From Cladopsammia gracilis (lineage: Eukaryota; Cnidaria; Anthozoa; Scleractinia; Dendrophylliidae): a stretch of DNA of 64,000 bases. The stretch covers positions 843,501-907,500 of the forward strand of contig JAJGOT010000210.1 of NCBI GenBank assembly GCA_022457155.1. Reading direction: 5' to 3'. Numbering within the stretch: position 1 is the stretch's first letter; each line of letters begins with the position of its first letter. The position numbers were made by a program, and so were the translations under genes. The notes under the pieces are model-generated. The model ran no database searches, had not been told where the DNA came from, and was given only the letters and a program-made list of their open reading frames with translations. Below are positions 45,381-57,110 of this stretch, in pieces.

Positions 45381-46257
45381 AATGATGATCTATTGCATTA
45401 ATGCTGACAATGCTTCACAAAAACTGAGCTCTTTTGACACATTAGTAGCTACAGTAGTATATGTAGCAAATTGAAGTTGGTCTTTAAAAATCGAACTAAT
45501 TAGCACAAAACATGATTGACAGCAGCGTCACTGAGACTGACTATTGCAGTATAACAAAAGAGTTCGATAGGAATATTATTAGAAACCAAGAGTCAATGAC
45601 AGCGGAAAGAAGATCTGCATTTAAGAGATAAAAGGTAAGTTTTACATCTTGTAATGTCAACTGAATTTCTCCCTGGAGTGACTGAGGAACATTTTTGCGG
45701 GCGACAGAGGAGCAGCACGCTTTCTCATCTCGCCAGTTACGTATATATTCATCGATGCGGCCGAACGCCAGTTCGTTTCTATTTGAACTTGTGTTTCATG
45801 TTTAAACAGACGTTTTTAACCGTCCATTATGGTAACGATGCCTAACTTGTCGTGGCGTACGCAAAGAAATGTCACCTGTGGAAAGGATACCGGTGGAAAG
45901 AATCCTATATTTATTGGGGAAACTAACAAATGTCTCATTTTTGGTTGGCCCACATCAGTGCGTGTTTATTGGCAACTCACATTGCTGTCAATACTAACTC
46001 CATTATTGAGATAAAAAAAATATTATCGATTATATCTCATCCAATGTTTAATCTCTTTTTGTTTGTTTGTTTTGTTTTGTTTTGTTTTGTTTTTTTCATT
46101 TAATAACTTATTTTCCATCTTATCAAGAGCACCTAACGAATTGTTTCGGTGGAAAAGCTATTCGGAAGCAAGGCCGTAGTCGCCATAACTGAAATCCAGC
46201 CTCAAACGGCTTTCGTAACTCATCAGAAACTTACGCGTCTTTTGCTTTCGATTGAAG

Positions 46258-46259
46258 TG

Positions 46260-46310
<51 letters not shown>

Positions 46311-46331
46311 ATTATTATTATTATTATTATT
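46258..46331. repeat. (ATT)n microsatellite
   Basis: About 24 near-perfect att units; open frames through it are artefacts. Confidence 0.95.
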
Positions 46332-46442
46332 TTCGAAGGGATTAAGAGAATGCAGTTTGGGGTACGAAACAATGTCAGCTAGGATTTTCGGAAGGGGGGT
46401 GGGGGCAGTAAAATCAGTTTGTACTGCTGAAATTTGAGTCAG

Positions 46443-47169
46443 TTAAGGTTACAGTGTACCTTCAGATCGAAAATTTATTGAAAATTTTTTTTTGGCGTTA
46501 AAATAAAGTTTACAGAATGAACTTTCATCCAAAAAAAAGTTATCGAAAAATAGTGAAAATTGACGAAGAAATGACGGTATAACTTTTGTGGGCGGAGTTT
46601 GTTTATTACGCGATATGTTTTTTTAAGCGCCGTTTTCTCAAAGTTAATTTTTCGCTTGTTGGGGACACTTTAAAGAGCTACAACTCAAAGGGAATTTGTT
46701 CGATTTTCCTTAAATTTGGACAGAAGCTAGGCTAAAATATAATCAACAAAAACGTGTCGGCGAATTTCTTAATTCCGAAAACTTTTTCGTCAAGAGCCAT
46801 TTCCGTGCGATCATTCCAATTTTTTTTCTCCCCTTTTCGAAAATATTCTGTAACTTTTCACTGCAATTGAATATGGGAAATCGCCGACACATTTTTTTAG
46901 CGCTTCGTGTCCGAAAACCGGAGAACAAATCAAATTAGCAAAATATAATAATCGCTTTGAGTTATAGCGTTTTAAAGCTGATGCGGACGTTCGAATTTAG
47001 ACGTCGTAAAAAATTCGACAATTCATTTTATTACCAAATGGTTTCCATATTTAGATAGCCAGCTCTATAAGCTTTAATTTGATATCTGGGTTTAGGTATA
47101 TTAAGTGTAATCTTAAGACGCTAGAGCTGTTATACTGGAGACACCCCCGAAGGTACACTGTAACCTTAA
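46443..47169. mobile_element. 727-bp element with TTAAGGTTACAGTGTACC ends
   Basis: The left end ttaaggttacagtgtacctt and the right end aaggtacactgtaaccttaa are perfect inverted repeats of 21 bp. Either TTAA or TA could be the target duplication. The interior has no recognisable transposase. Confidence 0.8.
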
Positions 47170-47609
47170 AAGAAGCGAGACGCTGAAACTGTATTATTGG
47201 ATTCGGTTTTCGCATGATAGCGATAATTATCAGGCCAAAGTTTGTGTTATCTGCCGAAGCCGAACCAATAATTGTTTTATTATGCATATTCCTGAGCTGC
47301 ACTTGTAAAGACAAGAGCGCGCACAAAAAAGTGATCAATGCACAGCAGACAAACTATTGTCTGTAGGTATGACGTCACTTCTACATATAAAAAATATATA
47401 AAATTCATTGTCTGTAGGTATGACGTAGCAGAAACAGCAAGCAATAATTAGCTGCATGCTTATAGCCAATCAAAATCGAGCTAGTGACACCAATGTATGT
47501 TAATTAGCTTTCACATGGTTTCCTTTTAATGCACTAAATACACAGCAACGCCATTCCAAGTGCTTTCCTAAACATTCCTTGTTCGGTGCCCCTGATCTTA
47601 TATTTTAAA

Positions 47610-47906
47610 TACCGTAAAATCCTGGTTATAAGCCCCCCCCCCGCCCCCCCGGCTTATATAAGTCCCCCAGTTATAGGCCCATCAGTTTTGGTAACAAAAC
47701 AATATTCAGGTTGTACCCCCTCCTCAGGAGCCCCTCCTAAAAAAAGCACACTACAGTTCCTTAACAAGAATTCTTTACAAAAATTTGCACCAAAATAACT
47801 AACACAACGCTTATTTATCACAATATTGTTTGCTTGACAGTCAAAAAACCCTCACGAAGTTGTATTAGCCCGGGGCTTTTTATAATATGACCGGGATTTT
47901 ATGGTA
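47610..47906. mobile_element. MITE with TACCGTAAAATCC ends
   Basis: The left end taccgtaaaatcctggttat and the right end gaccgggattttatggta are inverted repeats. A C tract and gcttata words lie just inside. It resembles the element at 60035-60407 in end sequence and layout. Confidence 0.7.
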
Positions 47907-47974
47907 TCCAAAGATCGAGATTAAGTGCAGTTTGGATATTAAAGAGAACCTCCATTGTTATAACAAATTGACGT

Positions 47975-48221
47975 TAAAATACAAAACAGAATGCAAGGCT
48001 GGCACTACGGCAAAGGGCAGATTTATTAATGGCCAATATTTTGACTAATTGTACTAGTCTTCCTCAGGGCCAGGGCTATACTGAGAGAAAATATTGTTAC
48101 AATATTTTCTCTCAGTATAGCCCTGGCCCTGAGGAAGAGCTAGTACAATTAGTCGAAATATTGGCCTTTAATAAATCTGCCCTTTGCCGTAGTGCCAGCC
48201 TTGCATTCAGTTTTGTATTTT
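47975..48221. repeat. Near-perfect 246-bp palindrome
   Basis: The arms of about 123 bp are inverted copies centred at about 48098 (atattgttacaatat). The outer ends (aaaatacaaaac / gttttgtatttt) and the inner part (tctcagtatagccctggccc) match; only a few mismatches or a single-base indel (near the ctagt/agctag position) were noticed. There is no coding function; a frame that runs through it is an artefact of the symmetry. Confidence 0.93.
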
Positions 48222-48877
48222 CACATTCAAGTGACGCCTGGCACGAGATCTTTCACAAGGAAGATCCGGCAACTACCAGTAAGTTTAATTTCTGCGTCGT
48301 GTGGACCTCTGCATTCAAAGGTTTTTCTAAATTGACGTTAAATTGTTGGAAATAAAGTCTAAATTAAAAATTTTTAAAAAGTAGGTGCAAATATAATTTT
48401 AGTGTACAAAACAAATGGATATGAATATGTTTCATTTGAATTGGTTTGTAGCTCCTTTTTTAATTATCATGCATTATTATAATTAGGGTATTGGGGTAAA
48501 AAAGGTACAAAAGGAGCCTGTTCAGAGGCTAGCCAGCTGAAGCTCTGCAATCAGAAAAGACCACATGTTTGTCCGATGTTCTCGATGTTTGAACACGACC
48601 ATTCTGTAAAAAAAATACGGTTATATTGTATTACTTTGTTGTGTGTAGAGTTTTGGCACGTCTGGGAATTATTGACGTAATAAAACATCATCACCTTTAT
48701 CTTTCGTGGTTCATGAGTACATGCTAATGGTGCGGCTAATTTCGCCCGGAAATTATTGGAATATGTGTTTGTTTGATTCCTTGATTACAGAGCTCTTTAT
48801 TGGTTGAAGTGTGTTTGTGCCGGTGAAGTTGGCGAGGCGAATACAATCGGCGGATGTTCGGTAGAGTTCGGTTACCC
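48222..48877. other. Intergenic stretch upstream of the RhoGEF gene
   Basis: No gene or repeat that I can support. The last part presumably belongs to the RhoGEF promoter. Confidence 0.35.
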
Positions 48878-48885
48878 TGACGTCA
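48878..48885. promoter_or_regulatory. Palindromic CRE (TGACGTCA) upstream of RhoGEF
   Basis: A perfect TGACGTCA lies about 530 bp upstream of the predicted start codon. It is followed by three copies of gttcgtttga-like sequence (48900-48930). Regulatory use is inferred from position. Confidence 0.4.
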
Positions 48886-49409
48886 CACAACGAAATGAAC
48901 TTCGTTTGAGTTCGTTTGAGTTCGTTCGTCGTAAGGCATTTCCGAACCGAAAGTGAAGTTTAATGAAGTTTCATACCTTTGAAAATGTGTGAAATGTTTA
49001 TTGAATTCCAGTCCTCGCAGAATTCACAGAAACCGCTATTTTATATTTCCTGTTAGAGTCCTTCAAAATACAGGCGACTTTATAAGTTGAAAGGATTGTT
49101 TACAGAAAAGAAACTCTTCATTGATGGCCCACTTGTGTGATGTTTTGGAAGTGACCTGCTTTTGACGTCCGGGGTTAACGAAACTATGGTGACATCTGAT
49201 ACGCTGAAACCGTCACGGCGTCTTCACTGATGGTGCATGATTTCCTGAAATGTGAACAGTTTTCTTCGAAAACAGAATCGGGAAGTTCAAGTTTGTGCAA
49301 GCTGCTACAAGAACCGGTGTTTTAAAAGTGATTTGGCCACGATTTATTGGCGGGAGTCCGTGCTCGACAAATCGCTGCGAAGGAGCACTAACGCTGAGTA
49401 AGGCGGGCT

Positions 49410-52400
49410 ATGGATTGTGTTGAACCAAGGTTGGTTAATTGTCAACACAATTGTTGTGTTAAAATAACTTTAACCTTTCATACTACTTTAAAGACAATGG
49501 ACTAATATTGAGAATTGTTATAAACGCTTTGCGAGATAGCTAAATGACAAAGTGCAATGGCCTTTTATTAATAGGTCTCGGAGGCGAGTGCATAAGTTTA
49601 AGCTTAATTTGCAATTAACAAACATGCCTCAGCTGATGTTAAGTTTGAACTTATTAGCATTGTGTTTATTCAATTGTTCTCTTGTAAATGCTTAGTAAAT
49701 AATTCTATTTCAACTGAGAACGCGTTGCTTAATTCATTGGTGTGCGAATAAGCTAACTTGAGCTTTTAACGAGCGTTTGGAAGCGAATATCGACGCATTT
49801 AATAAAATAAACCATTACAAGCTTAACCGCACTGGTAATTAATTATTAGGTTGCTGTCTGCAAAAACCATTACGTACAATGAAAACAAAACAAAATCCGT
49901 AAAAAATGAGGTTTTTATATTGTATTCAATACATATTTGATTTCACACTTGTGATATATATATTGGCAATGGCCTGTTTAAAAAAAACCAAACCTGTTGG
50001 ACAGTGTAAATTCAATTAACTTGTGTTGACTGACCTTTTCGATTCGCCAGGAATCTTGAAAAGTTTGTTGCTGTGTGGGATTTTGAACCATCCAAAAATG
50101 ATGAAGTGGCATTATCAAAGGTAATGTTGAGTTTCTGTAGTTTTTAAATGGTATTAGTTCTGTGATTTTATCTTCAATTTATACAAATGAAAGTTTGAGC
50201 AATATTAATTTTTGCTCACATATTAAACATTCAATGTCATATTTATTATTAAACTCAGTAAATTCAAGTGGCATTCAGACTGGAATATTAGAATACCCCA
50301 CAGAAGTAATTTGATTTATTAGTGCAGTGAAATGTCATTAAGCCAGACACTGATGGAAAAAAAACTTTGGTCACATATTATAGAGTTAAGTGATGCTAAT
50401 AAGGAGTGGATGTGTTTACTTATTGATGCGGCCATTGGCGAGCTTAAGCAACCACTTTTAAACTACTGTTTAACTATTGTCTAATGTGACTGGATTGTCC
50501 AGGCCTCGAATTCATAGGGACAGCTTGTAATAAAGCAAGAAAAATTAATGTAGACGATGTCAAACGCACATGCAGATGTATTGTTTTAGCTCATTAAACT
50601 TATTGCTTTGTGCTGTTCTCATTGTCGTCGTCCAAGTTGCGTAAACTGCCTACTACTAGTGGAGCCGAGGGGGGGGGGGGGGGGGGGGGTACGAAGTGCT
50701 GATCATCTCACACAGACCAGGCATGTCTCTTCCCAGTTTCAATCTCCATATTCACACTTGCCCAGCTCTTTGGCCACCTTTGCATTCAGCTGTCATGCAG
50801 TTTATAGGAGCAGATGTTCCAGGGCCCTGAGGCCCATCTTGAGGATCTTTTCGTGCCTGGAAAGCTATTTTATGCATACAATGTTTACATTAACAATGGA
50901 CCAATTTACAGATGTCTACTTAGTAACCTGGCCTTTGTGTGAAAATGAGGCTGGAGTTGACTTTGTTTGATAGAAACCTTCCTTCTTTTCATATGTAAGT
51001 CATGTTGTTCTTATGCTAAACTCTAGCGTCATTTTCACTCGAAGGCCAGGGTACTAAGCACACAACTGTAAAGTGACCACCTCTATAAAAAAAGATAATA
51101 ACTTTATGTAACAAGGGTAGAGTAATTTAATTACTGGTCACCTGGTAGTTTTCATAATGGCCCTCCTACAATTAATATAGTTAACTACAACATAGTGACA
51201 GCCTAGTGCCAATTAACTGGTTCATAATTTACTAGGGAGATGTTGTGTTTGTGGTGAAGAAGTACCAAGATGGATGGTTTAGAGGAATACGATATAGAGG
51301 ATACCAGGTACGCTTCATCAAAATAAGTATTATTAGTAGAATGAGTGGAATACAATTCAGAAATAATTGGGCCAGTAATTAATGAGATTGAGTGGAGGTG
51401 CAGTTGTCTAGTGGTTAGGGCGTCAGACTTTCAACCTGAAGGTCGGTGGCTAGAGCCTGGTCTCTGCTATTATGATGTTTTCATAGACAAGAAACTTTGC
51501 TCCACATTGTCTCTTTCCACCCAGGTGTTTTAATGGGTACCGGCGACATAATGCTGGGGGGTAACCTGCGATGGACTAACATCCCATTCAGGGTGGATCA
51601 GTAATACTCTCAGTCGCTTCTTGCTACAGAAACCGGGTTTAGCTCCGGCAGTACCATTGTAAGCCATTAGGCTTGTGAAGACTTACCTTAATTTATGATA
51701 TTAAGCTTCATGTTTTTTTTCCTGCGAATGGCAAAAATTCAACTTTTGCCGTTGCTATTTTGCGCGATTCTACGTGAAAGTGAGTAGTTTCCCATTTGTC
51801 ATGAACATTTGAATTATTTTCAAATTTTCTGGTGGATTTTGAGGCTATTATACTGAATTATCTTTGTGAATGTACTCCATTATTTGTACGTTAACTTTTT
51901 TTAATGATTTTTCATTTAACTGTTAGGCCGGATGCTTTCCTGGGAATTTTGTTGTGAAAGACTCTGGTGAAACGGAAAATATTGAATGGTAGGTCAAATT
52001 TTGGCAAGACTTGAAATAAAATAAAAATGTGATAGCATTGTGGCCGCCATACTTCCAAGATGGCCACTTCTAACTTGTGACTAAAGCAGTAAAATTTTTT
52101 CTTGTCTTCCAATCAATGAATTTATTCATTTTGTAGGTCACAAGTGTCACAAGATTTGTTCTCATCTTCTTTGGCATCAGAAGTTAACGCCAAGACTTTA
52201 GCTGATTTAGAAATTGATCGATCAAATATGACCTCTGAGGGAAGTGGAACAGATGACCAGTATAAAGATATGGAAGATAGACAGCCAGATGTCAATCAAA
52301 ATGGTGTGGAAAGGTGTGATTCTCATAGCAGTGGTAACAGTGGTAGCTTCAGTCCAGGAACATTCACTTCATTTCATGGACTGAATATAGTTGCTGATTC

Positions 52401-52744
52401 AATGTCGCAGGAAGGGGAAGGTAAGAAAAAGAATTACATGTACAAATGACAATACTTTTTGTGATTTATACATACAGTGGTTAGCAACAATTGTCTCCAA
52501 GACAGCTTGTATGAATAGGTTTACAAAGAGACTGACTTGAATCAAAGGTTCAATTCTGCCTCCGATCTTTGGCCACTAGCTAGATTTGTAATGGCAGTCT
52601 TATTTTCTTGACTATGCTTGTTGTTGTTGTTGTTGTATAAATAGCTAACTGGTTAACCTCCCACCAGTTAGGAGTTTTTACAAGTACTATTTATAACATA
52701 GCTAGAATTTTCACGTAATCAAATTTAATAGCGCGAGCGTGCTT

Positions 52745-52778
<34 letters not shown>

Positions 52779-55700
52779 GACTAACACCTCGAGAAACATT
52801 GCGTTGATAATGTTATAAAACAATTAGTTCATGCTGCAGCTGTGCGTATGTCGAGATATTGAGCACTTGGGAAGTTTGGAGAGCACTCAAGAGGCTAGAG
52901 TTGCACTCGGCTGTGCCTCGTGCAACTCTTACGCCTCTTTCGTGCTCTCCAAACTTCCCGCGTGCTCAATATCTCGACATACGCAAGCTGACGCATGAAC
53001 TAATTGTTAAATGTTCTATAATAAGGAAATATTTGTTTCAGAACCAGCACCTTAAGATTAAATAGTAACTGTAGTATGCTTACCCCTTTCTTTCACTTGA
53101 TTTTATTCTAGAATCTGAAGAACGCAAAAGAACAAGAGCTGCCATGGTATGTTAGAATTCTTATCAGTGAGTTACAACCCTTTGGAGTTGGGTTAGTTTA
53201 AGGAGCTCACTTTTTCAAAAGTGGGTAGTCAGACAGCTATTAGTTTTGTTAGTATTAATTTTTGTATATCTCAATAATTTGTGTTTTTAAATATTGCACT
53301 TTTGTCTGTTTGTCTTGTGATGCCACTAGATCGTTGTGGATGTAGAGTGAGGTGTTTTTGAGATGTCTGATAATAACTATTTGACTTTGTTCCTTTGTCC
53401 AGGAGCTTTTAACATCAGAGGTTTCATATTTCAATGGATTAAATCTCTTGTCTGGGGTAAGTAAATATATTCTGCAGCCTAAAGCCTGATATTCCATGTT
53501 ATAAAATTTATAACGTGATAAATAAAATTTTATTATAAAATTTAATTATCTTCTACATATCTTTAAGAGAAGCTAGCTTATTACTCATTACTGATAAATG
53601 TTATCATGGTCATCACCACTTTTGTCAAAAGGCACATATAGCACCTGTAGGTGGCAAAATTGCCAGCTGCTGACACATTCATGTTATGTAATAATATTGG
53701 AGATACAGCTACTGTGACTTATTTTATTTTCCATTTTGTCTTTTTTTAGCATTACATAAGACCTCTTAGGAAATTTCGTATCATATCCCATGAAGATCTG
53801 AAAAAAATATTTGCAAATGCTGAGGTAAGTAGCTTGTATGGCCAAATAAATATGTCAGCTTAATTAATGCTTGACATTTCTTCTCAGCACATTTTATGGC
53901 CATGCTAATCCTGAAAAATTATAGAAACTTAGATCATGTGCGACTTTATAGCTACCTTAATACTGAAAATGTTTAATGACATGTATTTTTTTAGTCCCTA
54001 GAGTCTATAAGTAAAGAACTGGTTGCAAAACTTCAAACACGTTTGGCTCACTGGGATGTGAACACAACACAGATTGGAGATGTTCTCGTAGAAATGGTAG
54101 TTAATGATAGTTGTAAATTTGTACAGTTTCAGTGGATGGTATAACATTGTTGAACTGTTCAGTCCTTTGATGTTTACTTGGGGGATATTTCTGTATATGA
54201 ATAACTAATCATACAATTTGTCCCGTCTATTTTGCAGTTTTCCTATTTGATGATGTTTGAACCATATTTCAAGTCCAGGAAAAGAGGCAATGAGGTATGT
54301 GATGTGTTGGATTACTTGACACAAAAGTTGCATTTGTTGTGAATAATGGATCAGTTGAGAAGTGAACTGCCCAGCTTTTGCTACCGTTGAGGACAGGTAG
54401 ATTTAATAATTTGCTACGCTTTCAGTTCTTAGTCTGTTTTTGTAACCCTTTCAAATATTCAAAATATTCAAATCTCGTTACCCTTTCATATCCTGTGAGA
54501 CAGGAGGTGCTGTGGTCTAGTGGTTAGTGTGTCAATTTTCAACCTGAAGGTCAGTGGTTCAAGCCTGGTCTCTTCCGTCGTATTTTTTCTTTAGACAAGA
54601 AACTTTGCTCCATGTTGTCTCTCTCCACCCCAGTATATATATGGGTACCAGCGACATAATGCTGGGGGGTAACCTTGCAATGGACTAGCATCCCATCCAG
54701 GGGGGAGTAGTAATACCCTCAGTCACTTCATGCTACAGAAACTGGGTTAAGCTCTGACTGTTGTGAGCCATTAGGCTTGTGAAGACTGCTTCTCCTATCC
54801 TGTCTCCCTCTTCTCTCCTGGCCTCCTTTCCTTCTCCACATTCTATAACAAATGAAAAAAAAAAATAAAAATGTTTAGGCCTAATTATAATATGTAAATT
54901 ACTTTGTGACTGCTTCTGTTGCTTGGCAACTGTTAAATCACTGTAAATGTGTTATCTTGTTTTATACATAACACATAAAGTATTGATGATTAAAAGCAGA
55001 ATTATAAATCTCTGACAGGTAAAAGCAAAGTTGGAAAGAAACAATGAGAAGTTCCGAAATTTTTTGACCAAGGTGAGATTTTTAGCTGATACTGAAGGGC
55101 TGCCCGCAAGACACAAAGTAGTGTAATGTATTAGAGCTAGCCATCTTCAGAGTGCAATTACTGATGTTTAACAGCCCAGGGACGGTAGTTTTCTATTATG
55201 CAATGCATGGTTTTGTTGAGCCCTGTCAAATAAATTGAATTTATGATGCATTTCTTAAGAACCTTATTATACCGGGAATAATAATCATAATTATTTCATT
55301 ATTTTTTTGTTTTGAACTGGGTATCAATTCGAAACAAATAATTATAATAATAATAATTATAATAATAATAATGTACCTGACTTCCTTGGAAGTGTACAAA
55401 TATCGGCCATTCTTGGAACTGCGCACTTGTTGAGGAAAGTGTTGTGTCTCTAAGCTACGGGGAGTGGCTGAGACACAATAAACATTACCCAGTAGAACAT
55501 CCGGCAACTGGAGAGAATCGAATAATAATAATAATAATAATAATAATGAGGAAATAGTAATTAATATTTGTTTATATTGTTTGCATAATTTCAAATAAAT
55601 ATTAAATAGAGGCTGACTGAGCAGGGTTGTTGCTGTTTCATTTCAGGTCAATTGCAACCATACTTTGGACTCATTATTACTAATGCCAATACAGGTACAA

Positions 55701-57035
55701 ACTGACATGGAAATTTTGATGTGAAAACTAGTCTAAGGCAATCCTGAGGTATATATAGGGTATATAGAACTTATTAAACTAACTATTTAAGAATCAGCTG
55801 AATTTTAAATAAGGGTCATCTTATTCATACTTTTTCAGAGGGTTCCCAGATATGAGATGATATTAAAGGAATTAGTAAAACGAACAAGTGAGGTAAGGCT
55901 GAAAGCAGCAATTATAACTGATTAGTCCTACTGACATTTTAATATAATTTATTTTTCTTGTATTTTTAAGGTGTGTCTATCTTGTTTTATGCATTTAGCA
56001 AATTTCTGTGTTCAACCTCACAAAATGACAGTCTTTTGAAAACTATAATGCTCCCAAGCTAGGCAGATAGTTTTATTACATGTAATTATGTTAATTTCTG
56101 ATATTCTTCCATTCACAAGGCTGTGCTGTAGGCTGCCCAGCAGTTAAGCTATGTGCAAATACTAAGTTTTTCTTGTTGACAAAAGTTAGTTGCCCGGGCA
56201 TTGCTAGAGCACAGCCGTGATTCATGGTATCCCATAACCAATTTTGTCCAGTCAGAGTCCAGGAATACTATATATAAATTACATGCTGTTAATGTTTGTG
56301 CTTTTTAACTTATTTTTCTCAAAAACAACATTTTAGGATCACCCAGATTATGAGAATTTAAAGGAAGCACAAAGCAAAGCACAGAAGGTAATCCCCGATG
56401 GATCAATTTATAAATTTCAATCTCTTACTTTTTACTATGCAATTCTTTAAAATGTGCAGTTAGCAGAATTTGTCATAGTATGTCCTCAAGTTGGTGACTC
56501 TATCATCTATTCACTTGACAATAATAATATGAGGATGATTTGAAATTACGAGCACGATTACCCCGAATTATACGACACGAAGTTCAATTACTAATTAATC
56601 GAATCAATAACAAAATTCGAAATTAAAAAGTCTGTGGAGTTTTTTGTACTCAAAACGTTAAGGATATTTTCTATCAATTTGAAAACAGGAGGAAACAGCG
56701 AGAAAAAGAACCCATTTAAGTGCACCTGATTGACGCTCGCGCAATGTAGGTGCTCAATTTCAGCTATCCAATTACAAAAAGTTGCAATTGGACAGCTGTA
56801 ATTGGACATCCACGTGACCGTGCGCCAATTACGTAAGAAATAGGCGCACAGATGACCAATCACAATCGAGAATTTTGTTATTGATACTATTACAACAATA
56901 ATTGTATGTCATTGAATGTTTTGGCGGCTGAGACCAGGAGAAGTGTCCCAAAGTGGAGGTTCCACTGCATTATGAATTGTTTGCAATAACTAATAATATT
57001 ACTTTGTACTATTTTCCACTGGTAAAAAAAAATGT

Positions 57036-57110
<75 letters not shown>

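Noticed and set aside
48029..48355. 108-codon open frame
   Set aside because: It runs through the 246-bp palindrome and has no domain or splice context.
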